A stretch of 64,000 nucleotides of DNA from Glandiceps talaboti (taxonomy: Eukaryota > Hemichordata > Enteropneusta > Spengelidae): NCBI RefSeq assembly GCF_964340395.1, contig NC_135561.1, forward strand, positions 6,745,518 to 6,809,517. Direction: 5' to 3'. The position numbers were made by a program, and so were the translations under genes. The notes under the pieces are model-generated. The model had not been told where the DNA came from, searched no databases, and worked only from the letters and a program-made list of their open reading frames with translations. Of this stretch, positions 19,629 to 43,534 are shown piece after piece. The stretch's first letter is position 1, and every line of letters begins with the position of its first letter.

Positions 19629-20333
19629 AAAATGTGTATATTAAGGATGAGTGAACAATATCATTTTTGAAAATGAAAGTGTAAGTGTCTGTTTTCTTTT
19701 ATTTTGCAGGCCTTTTTGTCGTTTCTTTCCTTAAAAGGAAAAGAAGCAACATTGTACCAGTATTTCGTTAGTCATTTCATTAAACCAATACTATTTTTAG
19801 GCATAACTCATTAATTAATCGATCGCAGTTAATTAGATCCACTATTCATCTGTCAATACAAAAATCTCTACCGTTACATCTTAAACACATACAAATTACA
19901 TATATATTGATTTTTGTAAGTTTAATTGTAATGAAATGACGTAGTTATAAAATAATTGCATGTTATGACATTGATACCAAAATATAAACGATCATAGTGT
20001 ACACTTACTATCCAAGTATTTATATTTTTGGTTTTACTATAAATAACGGATTGGAATCTCTCTATTGCTTTGCGTCTTAGTAAACGTCGAATTCTTTCAG
20101 ACATATATGAAAAACTTACATTTAAAAAAACCAACCAATAATCTCCCCAGCTGTGAAACAATTACACAGCTATAGTGATTATGAGGAAGGAAATTCATTA
20201 AGAAAATCAATACAATACTGATGAATGTTTACTCGATGGATTACTGTACATGACTTTTATTAACTACAAAATTGTCAAATTGTTCACTTTGCGATCAAAC
20301 GTGTATAAAGACGATTACTGACTTGATGTGAAT

Positions 20334-25107
<4,774 letters not shown>

Positions 25108-25311
25108 TAACGGGTCAGCACATCAGAAAAGTCAGATGTACGAATTTACCCATCAATCGGTTGTGTCAAATCAATCAACTTATCAATATTTCGTTAGATT
25201 GCTGTTCACGTTGTCGCTTTCTTATATCTCTTCGTAATCTGTCTTTAGAAGGTACTTAACTTTTCTTAACAATGTGGCGATAAATTTCGTTTTGACAGAC
25301 TATTTACATCG

Positions 25312-25399
25312 TATGTATGTATGTATGTATGTATGTATGTATGTATGTATGTATGTATGTATGTATGTATGTATGTATGTATGTATGTATGTATGTATA
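25312..25399. repeat. (TATG)n microsatellite 3' of gene B
   Basis: This is the counterpart of the array at 16517-16574, expanded by about 30 bases. Confidence 0.95.
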
Positions 25400-25674
25400 G
25401 TTCATTTTAAAAATGTGATGATAGTTTGTCATAAACAGTGTCGAAATATAGATACTTTTCATTTGATTTATATCTAAAAAAACCACCATTGGTATTCTTT
25501 GAAATACATAATGCATAAATGTAAGTGAGCCAAGATAATAACGTTTTGGAAAGTCAATATAAATGCGTAGGATAAACGTGTTGAAATCATTTGTACTCTT
25601 TAGTCTATTCAAACTTACCAAGTGATTATTTGTTTTCATGAGATTTGTGAAATACAATGTCTAAGGTGAATTGA

Positions 25675-25680
25675 AATAAA
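25675..25680 (+). terminator. Poly(A) signal of gene B
   Basis: AATAAA lies about 570 bases after the gene B stop, at the same relative place as in gene A. Confidence 0.55.
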
Positions 25681-25734
25681 GAGATTTCACTTGAACTGAA
25701 TGTGTCCTGTGATTAGGTGCAATTATAGACAGTG

Positions 25735-26000
25735 GAGGGACTCGACTGTCTATGGAGGGGCTCGACTGTCTATGGAGGGTTTGACCATTTCACTTGAACT
25801 GAATGAGTCCTGTGATTAGGTGCAATTATAGACAGTGGAGGGGCTCGACTGTCTATGGAGGGGCTCGACTGTCTATGGAAGGGCTCTACTGTCCATGGTG
25901 GGGCTCGACTGTCTATGGAAGGGCTCGACTGTCTATGGAAGGGCTCGACTGTCAATGGAGGGGCTCGACTGTTTATGGAGGGGCTCGACTGTCTATGGTG
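25735..26000. repeat. 20-bp minisatellite at the end of copy 2
   Basis: This is the same unit as at 16915-17056, with more copies. It is interrupted by a second copy of the 3' flank (TGAGTCCTGTGATTAGGTGC near 25805), so a small extra duplication occurred here. Confidence 0.88.
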
Positions 26001-26679
26001 CAGGAAACATTTATTCAGATGTAAATTGAACGCCAAGGTCAACAATAAACTTTCTCAACACATCAACACAGTTTCAACACATTATCATCAAATTATAGAA
26101 ATTCTCTGAAACCATACATATACACACTTTTAATGGTTTTAGTTTTTATTTGCTTTATTGTTTAGAATAGACGATTACGTATCTAACAACTGCATGGTTT
26201 TGCATTGAGATTTTGCATTGAGAGTTACAGGTTCATGTGACACACATAGTTCAAATTTTAAACTATAAAAACAAAAGCTGTGACATAATTTCAAATCTTA
26301 AACTTTAAAAAATAATTGACATAATTTCAAATCTCAAACTACAAAAAGAAATAATTGTGACATATTTCATGTCTCTAGAAAATTCAAAACGCAGTTCTGA
26401 TTGTTATTTAAGACCCATTCATTTGATTGGGTATTCTGTTGAAGAAATTGATAGGTTCTCTCCTTATATGGACTGAACTTCTCCTTATATGGAGTGACTT
26501 CAAGAGGATATAAAGCCAAAAGAAAGCAAACAACTATTATTTGTAGCAAAGCCTAATGAAGAACTGAGCACTAAAATTGAAACTATAACTAGTATATACT
26601 CGGAGAGGATACACCAATGTTGGGTGAATTGTTAGCATATAAGCAACACTGCTTGCTCACAAGGTCATCGTCATAGCAA
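26001..26679. other. 3' flank between receptor B and the SEC14-like gene
   Basis: AT-rich sequence between the duplication and the SEC14-like stop codon. TTTATT at 26145-26150 and 26154-26159 (AATAAA on the minus strand) could serve as poly(A) signals for the SEC14-like gene. There is a short repeated motif (CATAATTTCAAATCT) near 26284-26335. No coding exon is seen. Confidence 0.5.
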
Positions 26680-29600
26680 CTACAGGTACGTATCTTCCTC
26701 CTTGATGTCATCTGGGTTAATGACCTCACAGAAGTAATGCAATGTTTTGTTTTTGGTCCAGGAGTGACTGTTATCAAATCTCAGTATATCTGAAAATAAA
26801 TGTACAGAAAGTTATCAAGTTACTGACTAATTTGTACAGTTTAGATAACAATGCAAGAATCCTTGGTGACGTGTTATTGTTTCAATAAATGAAGGTCAAA
26901 CAACACTGTTAATGGTATAAACACAGCTATGAAACCAGACATCCTTGTGCATGTATAGTGTTTTAGTCCATCCGGAAGACTAGTCTGACTGCGATGAAGT
27001 GTAGTGAGTGATGTGACAGCGTCTACAGCATCATTCGATGTGACAAGGTGTATGTTGGTGAAAAGGGCAAAGGTTAAAATAACAGTTTGAGACGCATCCA
27101 AAGTATTCAACAAATCAGCTCTCACAGACCATGTCACACAAAATAACCACGTCATCATTTGGAACTCTGCAAATATCACCTACAGAAATGGGACAGGTTA
27201 TCAAGGCAAACTAGCTAACATCTCTACATCAGAAGACAAGGGCAACACCATGAACAGGGACGAGGGGGCATACCAATTACATCATCTCTACTATCAGCTG
27301 GTCATCGCCACTTCGCCAGCTAGTGGTAAAGCAAGCAAACAGACAATTTTGTTTGATGTGTATAGAGAGTGCTTTGTTTGATGTGTTATATTTTTTGCTA
27401 TCACTATCTTACATTTTCCAGGTTCATCACAGGTGAAACTACCATCTTCATACACCAAGTGAGAGTTGTGTTTCTCTAATGCTTGGACAGTTTTCATCGC
27501 CATGGTACCGGTCTGAACCATCACTTGTAAACCAATATCTCCTTCATCTGTCTTGAAGACGTATCTGAATTATAGAATTGTGCAAATTTTACTACTTAAG
27601 TATAGATGGCAAAAAAAGAGACAGGCACTGAACATGTTCTCCCTTTCTGTTATTGATAAGCCTCAAGAATATTTGAAATATTAAGTCCGTTTGAGTATTT
27701 TTCTAAAACAAATTTGCAAGAAAACTTGTGAGGCAACTGTTACCCCAGGCTATTAAGTACAATAGAAATACCAAAAGCAAAATTTACAAGGATAACATAC
27801 TGGCATGGATAGAATGTTATGACGGGCATTATATCATACACTTTCTTTATACCACCATTAGTATCATGGTACATATGCAAATTTCGCTTTCATGGTTTGT
27901 ATTTACAATATGATCACCAAGTGACGTAATATCTAATTACAGAGTACTACTTACCGGATGGCACTTCCAGGTATATCAACATCATAGTTTAAGTCAAATT
28001 TCTGTCCATGTTTGACTACTTGCTTTGTAAGATTGGCATCGTCTGGAATAATTGGTTCTTGGTTGTAGTAGGATTCTGGGATAATTCCACCTGGCTTGAC
28101 CTAAAAACAACAACCCAGAATGCCTTTCGTGAATGTTGTTGGCTACTCGTATTTCGATATCTAGGATTTTTTAATGGAATTTACTATGACAATGTGTGAC
28201 TGCATAGGCTAAGTTACTGTATAATGACGATGTATGACTACACAGACCAAGTAACTAACACTGCATGCTATACATAGTTACTATACTAGGACATTTATTA
28301 TCACCATTCTCTGGTTAGCTATATACTTACTATGCTAGGACATTTAGGATCACCATTCTCTGGTTAGCTATATACTTACTATGCTCGGACATTTTGGATC
28401 ACCATTCTCTGGATCAGTCATAGTACCACCCCAGTAGACAGGTAGACTTTCTGGGGGAATGTATTTAGCCAAGTAGTCCTTGAAATTTTCTAATAACAAA
28501 TAAACAAAATAAAATTAATGTACATATTTATCTTTTGCTCTATAATTTATGTAACTTTTAAAAATCTGTCCTTTTGTTTGTTTACAACAAATATCCTGTT
28601 TTCTTTGTAACCTTTTGACTTGATAACATTTGACGAATACAAGCTTACTGTCTATAAATTGGCATGTACACTGATGATAACGAAGTATATGCTTCCACTA
28701 TAACGGATTGGTATGCATTTTAATTTTAATGAGTCATTTGCATAATTAACAAAATTCAACAAATTACAAATTTTAAAATAATTTTGGATAGTGGGTCAGA
28801 AGATGGACGAAATGTCTTAAGAAGCCTTTCAGTTTACATCTGGTTACTATACATACATATGATAAAAGGATTTCATATGTTGTCATAGTAACAGATATGC
28901 ACTTCCAACCACTTTAAAATAAAATAAAAAAGTGATTTGAATATCTTAAAAATGGATAATTTTCTTGAGTACTTACTGCCAAGTACATGAATCTTCTTTT
29001 TAGTTCTCTCATCCAAGAATGGTTTGACGAGCGTGAAGGCTGCTGGGAAAACCCTGGGTGCTCTCACAATAAAGATCGCCTTTGTTGTCTCAGGGTAGTT
29101 GTCTAGTGTGAAAGCAATAATCTAATAGTTAAAAGAAAAAGCGTTAAAGGTAACATACTGAAAATAAACAGACACATTAGTCTTTTAAAATCTAAGCAAA
29201 TTCTATGTTTGTGGTGAGGTTGGCGGATACGCTTTACACACATAGAGATTTAGAATTGGTATACTGTTGTCCAAGTTTTCCCATCCCGTATACCCACCCC
29301 AACTAGGTTGCTCTGCTCCCTTGTACATATACCGGCTTCTTTTAAATGAGCAACAACACTTAGTCACTAGATTGCTTTGGCTTCCATTATTGTGAATGAC
29401 CACTTTATATATACCATGCACGAGCCAGATTCAACAAAAAATGTGGAATACACACTCTGGTCTCTCTACGTCACGACACGTGTGTCTACATCATTGGTTC
29501 TGCCTTGTTAGAAAAATGAGTCACACACTCAAAATTGCCATTACTTTCCCAATTTTCTAACAATTATTGGCCATGGCATATTATATTATTTTCCAATATT

Positions 29601-32600
29601 TTTCTTCATTCAGCCGGAAAATACTCATAGCGATAAGGGCTTCGTCGGTCACTTGTATTTCCGTGGCTGAACGAAGAAAAATACTGGGGAATAATATCTC
29701 ATTATTCCACATAATTCGTGACTAAGACCCCCCCCCCCCACCATCAACAACCCACCTTGTTGAATAAGTCTACACCAGGCTTCCACAAATGTTTGGTTCC
29801 AAGTCCTTCGAGATCCATGATCAAAATACTGCCTTCAATTCTTTTTCCATACTGTTAACAAAGTCACACATATTGTAATAAGTCATTATATAGACAATGT
29901 TAAAATTAGGGCCCTAACGCAAGAAAAGATCTAGATAACATGCAATATTTAGTTTGTGTAGTAATCTAAAAATTAAGAGATAGACATTGTCGTTGATGAA
30001 TACTTTGGTATGGAGCCTGTCTTCACTTACAAATAAAAAGTAAATTTGGATCATGAAAATATCAATAAGGACGGAAACATGACTGTAAAATTCTGATGAT
30101 TTCGGGACAACTCACCTTTTCAGACAGTTTTGGGCAGTGGTCTCTCCATATATATTCAAGGTTACGTATACGACTAGACATCATATCCTTGGCTCGGACC
30201 GACCTAAACAGACCTATTTAAACGAACAGATATGGGTTATAGTCCACAATCTGTCTATTCAGATATATATGCTTTTATTACTACAAGCTGTATTATCGTT
30301 AGATCTAATTGGTCTAAATAGACCATGTAGAACTTATTAGGTGTATAGAACAGAGAGACAGACTCAGCTGTCAGGATTCTTTGTCAAGTTTGATTTTGGA
30401 TATTCCTAATGTGTCAATACTTTAGTCCTTGCTTATTGTTATCTATTGTATGGGTCAAACCACTACCACAACAGAGGGGTGAATGGATCATTTTACCTTT
30501 TGGATCAACCCAACCAATAGGATCAATCCGAATAGGACACCCTTCTTTGTCTTCTCCAACAATTCCACCAGGATAATATTTCTCCAACACCTAGTTTACA
30601 AATAAAAATTGGTGGTGAAAGAGGCTCTTAGTTGGAAACCATAATACTACAAAACAATATGAAGCGTGTTTTAAACATAGCATAAGGTCGGCATGTCATC
30701 ATGTGTAATAAAGATCATAAAAAACAAATATCATAAGATGCCAAGATAAGACAAGATGTAGTCTGCAAATCTGTAAAGGTCTACAGTTCAATCCAACATC
30801 CTTACCTTACTATTATCTTATCAATGCAGCTATAAAGATTACATAGAATCGTGTATTTGTTCATATCAGGACCAACTATAATGCAAGTGTTAAAAAGTAC
30901 TGTATGTAAATCTCTAGACCTTCAATATTCAGAATGCATCTTTTTTTTTTTTTGGTCTTGCTTTAGTACATACATACCTCTGGCTCAACGAAATCCTCAA
31001 TAATGGTATCTAGATTCATCTTTTTCCTTACTTCAAGATGCTGAAAAAATAAGGCAGAATATGGCCGCCCTTAACACAGTATATGGTAGAATATGGCATC
31101 CCAAAATACAATCCATGGTAGAATATGGCATCCCTAAATACAATCTAAGGTAGAATATGGCTGCCCTAAATACAATATGTGGTAGAATACGGCATCCCTA
31201 AATACATTATATGGTAGAATACAGCAGCCCTAAATACAATCTAAGGTAGAATATGGCTGCCCTAAATACAATATATGGTAGAATACGGCATCCCTAAATA
31301 CAATATATGGTAGAATACAGCAGCCCTAAATACAATCTAAGGTAGAATATGGCAGCCCTAAATACAATATATGGTAGAATACGGCAGCCCTAACTACAAT
31401 ATATGGTAGAATACGGCAGCCCTAAATACAATCCATGGTAGAATATGGCAACCCTAAATACAATCTAATGTAGAATATGGCAGCCCTAAATACAACCTAA
31501 GGTAAATTATGGCAGCCCTAAATACAACCTAAGGTAAATTATGGCTACCCTAAAGACAATAAAGTACATTCTCGTCAAAGTTATGAGACGACGTTTTTAT
31601 GATCATCTAGAAACTATTAGAATTAAACTAACAACGTAAATGTGACATTGGTTGGAAGGCAAAGAATGGTCTAAAACAATAATAGATATATTTGTGTGGA
31701 TTTAGATCTATGAACTGATCTATCAATCAAACTAATTGATACCCACAGAAAAGAAAATTGAATCAGAGAGTGTAAATCAGTACTTACATTACGTAACATT
31801 GTTTCAGCTTTGTCAACATCATAGGCCCTGGCTGTAAGTATACAGACACAATAAAAGTCTATAGTAGGTCACTAGGGTACCTTATGAATAGTCTGTGAAT
31901 ATATCACCATAGACATATACTCCCAAAAGGGTCTTCCTTAGCCTAGATTCAAGTCGTATGTGCATGTTTCCCTACAACCTAGCATTTTGCTAACGTTGGT
32001 GGAATCCAGGAGATTATCAAGAAATACAGGTGTTTGTGATGTATTCTTCAAAGAATATAACTTTAAATCATCCACGGGAATTGTATAAACAGTATCAAGT
32101 GACAATTTTTCATCTTGGAAAAATAATTGCAACTCTGAAATTGTGATTTTTATCTAAGTATTGTCATATTTTTACCTCTCAACCACCTGGTATGGAAGTA
32201 GTCATCATGTTCAGGTTTGGTACATACATCCTTTACTCTCTCCTTGAACTGAAAACACAGTTTAATAAAATAAAAGACAATTTAATGATAATTATAATAC
32301 ATAGAAAACAAGTCAACAAATAGTGCAGGTCACACTGACCCAGGGAATAAGTTAGGCTTAGCATAGCTTAGTACAGTATATTCAAGAATTGACCAAGCAA
32401 AATCTGAACTGTGACCTTTTGTATCGACTTGCAACAATATAGTTTTCGTTTTGTTTGTTGGAACTGCTTAAAGTCAAATATTGTTTTCTGATGTTAATAT
32501 TAACAATCATTTTATTAAATGTAACATTGACATCACAATCAGAACATAGAGAAAGACATCGGTATGTCTCACACCACATCTTTAAAAACGAAATGTCGTG

Positions 32601-33761
32601 TCTGTTAACAATCCTACCAGTCCACCATGTTTTTAATCCACCTATAGCATCAGGCCCGGTCAGTTGCGTAAATGTAACCCTCACCCAATTTAGTTTTCTA
32701 AACAGTGGCCTTTCCTCAGTTTCCTTCTCCTAACAAAGTTATCTATCGAAAACTTACATTTTTGCTAGATATATACCTCTCCCCTTTACTGTTATTGTAG
32801 AATAATGGAATTATTAATATTAAATAATTGTTATAATCGGTTATTATATTCCATCATCATGTGATAATGAGATCAAGACTCACCACAGTAATCCATCCAA
32901 CAGTGAAGATAAATGGCTATCAATTTGACAACACAGTCAGTCACTGCCATCAAGGGAAGGTAAGGTAATCTGATTTCATTTATATCATTTATGCTAATTT
33001 AATCAACATTACAGAGTTGTATTGTCCTAAAAACTGTCAAAATTCACCATAAGATCGACTCTCAATGATGAGATGTTAAAATTCGTCAAAACTTGCACAA
33101 TTATATTTTTAGGTTTATTCGATACTAGCAGGGTATTACAGTCGACAGTCCATGTGTATTTAGATAGCTCACTGAGTGCCATCACTGAGGTTGCCACGCC
33201 CCCTGTTAGGGAACACGTTTACAGTACACGATTGAAGCAGGCACGTGATACATATAAACATGGAAACATTGAAGAGGGATGAATCCCCCATCTGCGAATA
33301 CGTTTATACTGGTATGTAGTATTTGTGTGACGACGAAACAACAATTAGGTCGCATCTGTGAATGCATACGATCGTACGATGCTTGGATGAACAGGTGATT
33401 GTAATATGATTGGTACAGTTATGGGTACATCGTCAATGTTTAACATAGGAGTACTGCTATCTCTTTAGATAGCATCGTTTTACCCTTGCTTTGTTGCAAT
33501 GACAACTACTGTAGATAAGTCATAAAGAACAGTGTATTTATGTGACATGCATTTCATCTTAGAGAGTTTCACAAAATTGATATGTGATTTTGCAATTTAA
33601 TTCCCAAGTTCATGAATTGGTACATCGTTTCCCCAACCGTCCTCTTTTTAACCAACTATGCTCATATTGTTCATGTTTCGTTGGTATCAAACTTTAGAAC
33701 GGCTTACCTTCTTAAGCTTTTCCTCCTGCTTTGGACTAAGGTCGCCAATAAACCCACTCAT
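26680..33761 (-). CDS. SEC14L2: SEC14-like protein (CRAL-TRIO plus GOLD), complete, 12 exons
   Basis: Coding exons are 33761-33708, 32248-32176, 31831-31788, 31040-30978, 30590-30497, 30213-30116, 29851-29756, 29121-28977, 28489-28380, 28100-27955, 27564-27413 and 26789-26680. Phases all agree and give 394 residues, close to the roughly 400 of vertebrate SEC14L2/3/4. The start MSGFIGDLSPKQ matches the vertebrate MSGRVGDLSP start. CRAL-TRIO hallmarks are DLEGLGTKHLWKP, NYPETTKAIFIVRAP and VYWGGTMTDP. The C-terminal GOLD domain includes HNSHLVYEDGSF, ILRFDNSHSW and the ending EEDTYL. These cytosolic proteins bind tocopherol, squalene or phosphoinositides and move lipids between membranes. The gene cannot be assigned to one vertebrate paralogue. 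Exon 6 must use the upstream of two nearby AGs (exon edge at 30213) to stay in frame. Confidence 0.93.
28276..28427 (-). repeat. 49-bp tandem triplication of the 3' edge and donor of SEC14L exon 9
   Basis: The unit holding GATCCAAAATGTCC...GTAAGTATATAG (minus strand) occurs three times with a 49-base period. The genuine exon end and donor are at 28380. A decoy with an intact GTAAGT donor lies one period downstream, near 28331, and a degenerate one (GTAACT) near 28282. Using a decoy donor would read an in-frame TAG right after the normal junction. Confidence 0.85.
29583..29700. mobile_element. Foldback (MITE-like) inverted repeat in SEC14L intron 7
   Basis: The left arm contains TATTTTTCTTCATTCAGCC and the right arm contains its reverse complement with one mismatch (GGCTGAACGAAGAAAAATA). 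The arms extend outward to ATTATT / AATAAT. They span about 40 bases each with a short centre, typical of a small foldback MITE. No coding capacity. Confidence 0.6.
31066..31560. repeat. About 32-bp minisatellite in SEC14L intron 3
   Basis: About 14 imperfect copies of a unit like ATGGCAGCCCTAAATACAAT plus TCTAAGGTAGAAT. The array lies just upstream (minus strand) of exon 4 at 31040-30978. Confidence 0.88.
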
Positions 33762-34480
33762 GGTTGGGGAAGCAGACAAACGTGTTCTAAGTTGAAACGG
33801 GTATGGTTATGGTATGGTCTGCAACGTGACTGCTAAACTCTACCAATGGTCCTGCAGAACTTTGATCTGCAATGTGACTGTTGTTGCACCAGTGATCCTG
33901 CAGAACTAAGTGCGATCACCTGCTGTCTGTCTGTATATACCAAACAAAACTTTGGACACTCAGTCAGGTCACAATAGTTAAGCGTGGTAAAGGTAGGGTC
34001 CTATACCAAAGTCTAAGTGATTTACTATTACACTGAACGGTGATAGCGGTGTTTGTTATCCTTTGCGATCGTCTGCACCGAATAAATGCTGTTAAATATT
34101 AAAACCCTCTGACTGACTAAATACTATTAGTATTACGCCTACAACACACCAGTTCCACACTTGATAATATGTCCTAAAGTATATGATACACATAGAATAT
34201 TAGACATCTAGCGGCACTTCGATGTTACTCCCTCTTCGATTCCTAGTATGGTATTCCTCGTTTCACACAGTCGATATATTAGGGTGTACGTTGGTACTCG
34301 ACAACTCAATTTTATCGAAATATGAATTTTCGGGTTTTTCATGTCGGTCGTTTTAACACAAAAGTATGTTTTTATGTAACCGCGTTCCCATTGATTTCTG
34401 TTATGAATTTCAAGGTTTTGCAGAAAAAAATATACTGTTAAAGCCCAAACGAAATAGTGTGTATAAAGTGTCGCTACTTT
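33762..34480. other. 5' flank of the SEC14-like gene
   Basis: The sequence upstream of the ATG holds the 5' UTR and promoter of the SEC14-like gene. I see no TATA box at a fixed distance and no open frame worth naming. Confidence 0.4.
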
Positions 34481-34492
34481 TCGTGTGTTTTC

Positions 34493-35001
34493 AAGATGGC
34501 GACGTAGTACATGTGATTGGGGATCGATGAGGCCCTAGGGTCGAGCGTGGACGGGAAGTTTTCGTCTTTCGAAAAGGCATTTCGGAACAACTTTGTTCAA
34601 CAACTGACCTTTATTAGGACTTCAAAAATCACAATTGTGGGTCCGAATTACTTCCATAGTTCATGAAATTGAGTTGAAGTTGTGGTCTTGCTAACCCAAA
34701 TCGTACTTATGTATGTATAACAGTCAACAGTCAGCGACGTCTTTGACAGGTACATGTAGTTTATAGTCCTATAAACTTGTTAATTGACGTGACACTGTCG
34801 TGTCGTGCATGCAGTGATCGTTAACACTAACTGTCGGCATTTCCTCTTCGTATACTTAACATTTTGTCATTTTCACACATCATGAAGAAATTGTTCTGTT
34901 CATTTTCAGATTCATCGCAAGACTACAAAGTTCTACATAGCACGGTAGTCGATTTGCTGTACCAAATCTGGACTTCTTCAAGTTACATTGTCTCGAATAA
35001 A
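34493..35001 (+). ncRNA. Possible noncoding transcript unit (YY1-type start, AATAAA end)
   Basis: AAGATGGCG at 34493-34501 is the YY1 promoter/initiator motif common at animal transcription starts. The frame after this ATG stops after three codons. Downstream, a strong polypyrimidine-AG (TCTGTTCATTTTCAG ending near 34909) precedes an exon-like segment that ends with AATAAA at 34996-35001 and a GT/T-rich region. This would be a small spliced noncoding gene, divergent from the SEC14-like gene. Support is circumstantial. Confidence 0.25.
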
Positions 35002-35699
35002 ACCAGCTCTGTGTTGACTTTTATTTGTATTTTGTGAGAAAAAACGTGAATGTAATTAACGTAAACCCCTTAAATATCCCTACCACCTGAGGATAGCTAT
35101 ATTCAGTAAAGTATGACTGATGTGACCACATGGAAAAGAAATTAATGAAATATTAGCTTACATCTTACAAACTTGTTAAAAATTAGTGCACTTACAATGA
35201 CGTCGTGTATTAAAAACTTGTTTTGTTTGTTTGAGTCCCCTGTGGTCGTACAAATCATGGGCAAAATATTTCGTGGCCCCCCTCTCAGACCACCAGAATG
35301 TTCGTGCCCCCCACCCCATTTTCTTATCAAGCCCCCTTGTCGTGAATTGTACTAGTTCCCCGTATAAAAGTACTGAATCTGTTATTAAGAATGAAATGTA
35401 TGGATTACACAATCCGGTAATTGTTGCATTGTATAAAGATCGGTGTCGATGTATAAAGTCATACGATGTATGTGTTCAGAAAAACACTAATTATTGGCGA
35501 TTGTGGAATTTTACATAAAATCAATGGGCTATGTGAGTATTACGTAGAAATAGTACTTTTGGGTGCTTACTAATCATAACTAAAATCGAAATATAGTTGG
35601 CTGTCGGCTATGTGGCATCATTGATGATCCAAATAATGAATATATATCTACATATTATTTATAATGTTTAAATTATATGTATTCTTGTCCTTACATATA

Positions 35700-36650
35700 A
35701 GAGTTTTAAATATTTGCGATGGGTCGACCTTAGTTCTATTGTCTATCTTGTTTCTTCTGGCGATGTGTATTTACATAGTTACGATGTGCATTTGCTGTTG
35801 ACGTATGTAAGTGAACATGAACATGTCTCGTTTGGTGATGAAGACTGGTGGATTGATAAAACATCATGTCATTGGTACTATGTGAGCGTTGCTTATAAGA
35901 TAGGAGATGGTGACAGTTTCGCTGAATACCATAAGTTTCGTTTCGTTTCGTTTCGTTTCGCCAAATACCATAAGCCGGTAATGAATGCAAGTATTGTTTT
36001 GCGATCGCCACAAGTGGAAAATCAGAGTCTTGGCGAAAACGTGCGTAGAACAAATAGGTACATGTAGTGTATACACCAGTTAGTATACGCCTTTGTAGAT
36101 CTCCTTCTTTCTTTATAGCTGGTGTGTAGTAGCACGCTTCGGAGTTTGGTTGTACGTGGTCAAATAAGCTTAACATGTCTCCACACAGTATCCAGTCTAT
36201 TTGGTTGTTTGTTAGCGCGATGTTCCAATACCAAATATCTATCAATTGTAGTTGATAGCGTGCAAGGTTGGTGAGTTAACTCATCAACCTTGAACGCTAT
36301 CAACCCTAATTAGGGTGAGTGGCTGGAGCTCGGTATTGTGGTCTGAGCTTCGTTTAAGTCTTCAAGGTTGTCGTTGGGTTTTGTCTTTAGGTTTATAGCT
36401 GTTATTGCCTGGCGAGTTACCTGTAGAGTAAGGGTGAGTATGTTTGTGTACTACATATGTTTTTGCTGTTGAGATCAGTGGGAGTGAGCCATCGTGTTTC
36501 ATTGCTGTCGATGAGGTCACCAATTTTGGTAATGCTTGCATCAACGAAGTGATCGGTGTTCCATATATAGGGTGTAGATCCAAACCATGGGCCTTCTGAT
36601 TTTCCGAGTTTCACCCTTTCAGACCATCTTCGATCTTCGAGTGTATTACC
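35700..36650 (-). mobile_element. Possible degraded LINE remnant
   Basis: Minus-strand frames at 36614-36417 and 36245-35736 have weak resemblance to the region after the reverse transcriptase core of LINE proteins (PYIWN.. followed by ITKIGDLIDSN and L.P.DL). No YxDD or endonuclease motif is visible and frames are short. It may instead be chance. The stretch also holds a TTTCG pentamer array near 35937-35960. Confidence 0.25.
36251..36304. repeat. 25-bp near-perfect palindrome with 4-base loop
   Basis: GTTGATAGCGTGCAAGGTTG at 36251 continues to GAG, and pairs with its complement ending CAAC at 36304 with two mismatches. The centre is GTTAAC. It would form a stable hairpin in RNA from either strand. 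No gene is seen around it. Confidence 0.75.
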
Positions 36651-36857
36651 TCTACATGCATATGTTAATGTTAATGAAACTATTCCGCTGTCGGTTCTAA
36701 TTCTGTTATTAAAGTAACTTTTGGTTCGAGATCGATGTCATTAAGTTGGCCAGCCACTCACAGGGAACATCCTTGTCGCATACCCCGTTATGTGTTGATA
36801 CGAATAAGGGACTGTGTATTTGTGCATAGAACTTTCATGTAGTTGATGAAGCGCACG

Positions 36858-36963
36858 TGGTGGTGGTGGTGGTGGTGGTGGTGGTGGTGATGATGATGAT
36901 GATGGTGGTTGTGCTACTGCTACTGCTGCTGCTTCTGGTGGTGGTGGTGGTGGTGGTGGTGGT
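36858..36963. repeat. (GGT)n/(GAT)n trinucleotide array
   Basis: GGT, GAT, GCT and again GGT units lie just 3' of receptor gene C. Confidence 0.95.
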
Positions 36964-37090
36964 GATAATAGTGGCACGTCTGTCCACATGCATGCATTCT
37001 TCAATCAAACAAATTATACATCGCTTAAGACAGTTCATGTAACACCATCAAATTAGGATACTAGGTACTTGATCCATTCATATGACAGCA

Positions 37091-43362
<6,272 letters not shown>

Positions 43363-43534
43363 ACCGATGAGATATCTTCCAGGTAAAGATTAGTGTGTTT
43401 CTTTGTGATGCACCTCGCTTATCACGTTTGTATTAATAATAGAATAAAAGGTAGTTAGATCGAAATTGGCTTTTGCTTTTAAACGCATCCCTCCCGTGTG
43501 TGATGTAGGATTATGCTGTGCGTCTAATGTTTTG

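Noticed and set aside
26874-27179. 101-aa minus-strand frame with hydrophobic stretches
   Set aside because: It lies in the last SEC14L intron; exons 11 and 12 join in frame without it and it matches no part of the GOLD domain.
35142-35518. Overlapping frames of 60-95 aa on both strands
   Set aside because: Short, mutually overlapping, no recognisable motif or splice pattern.
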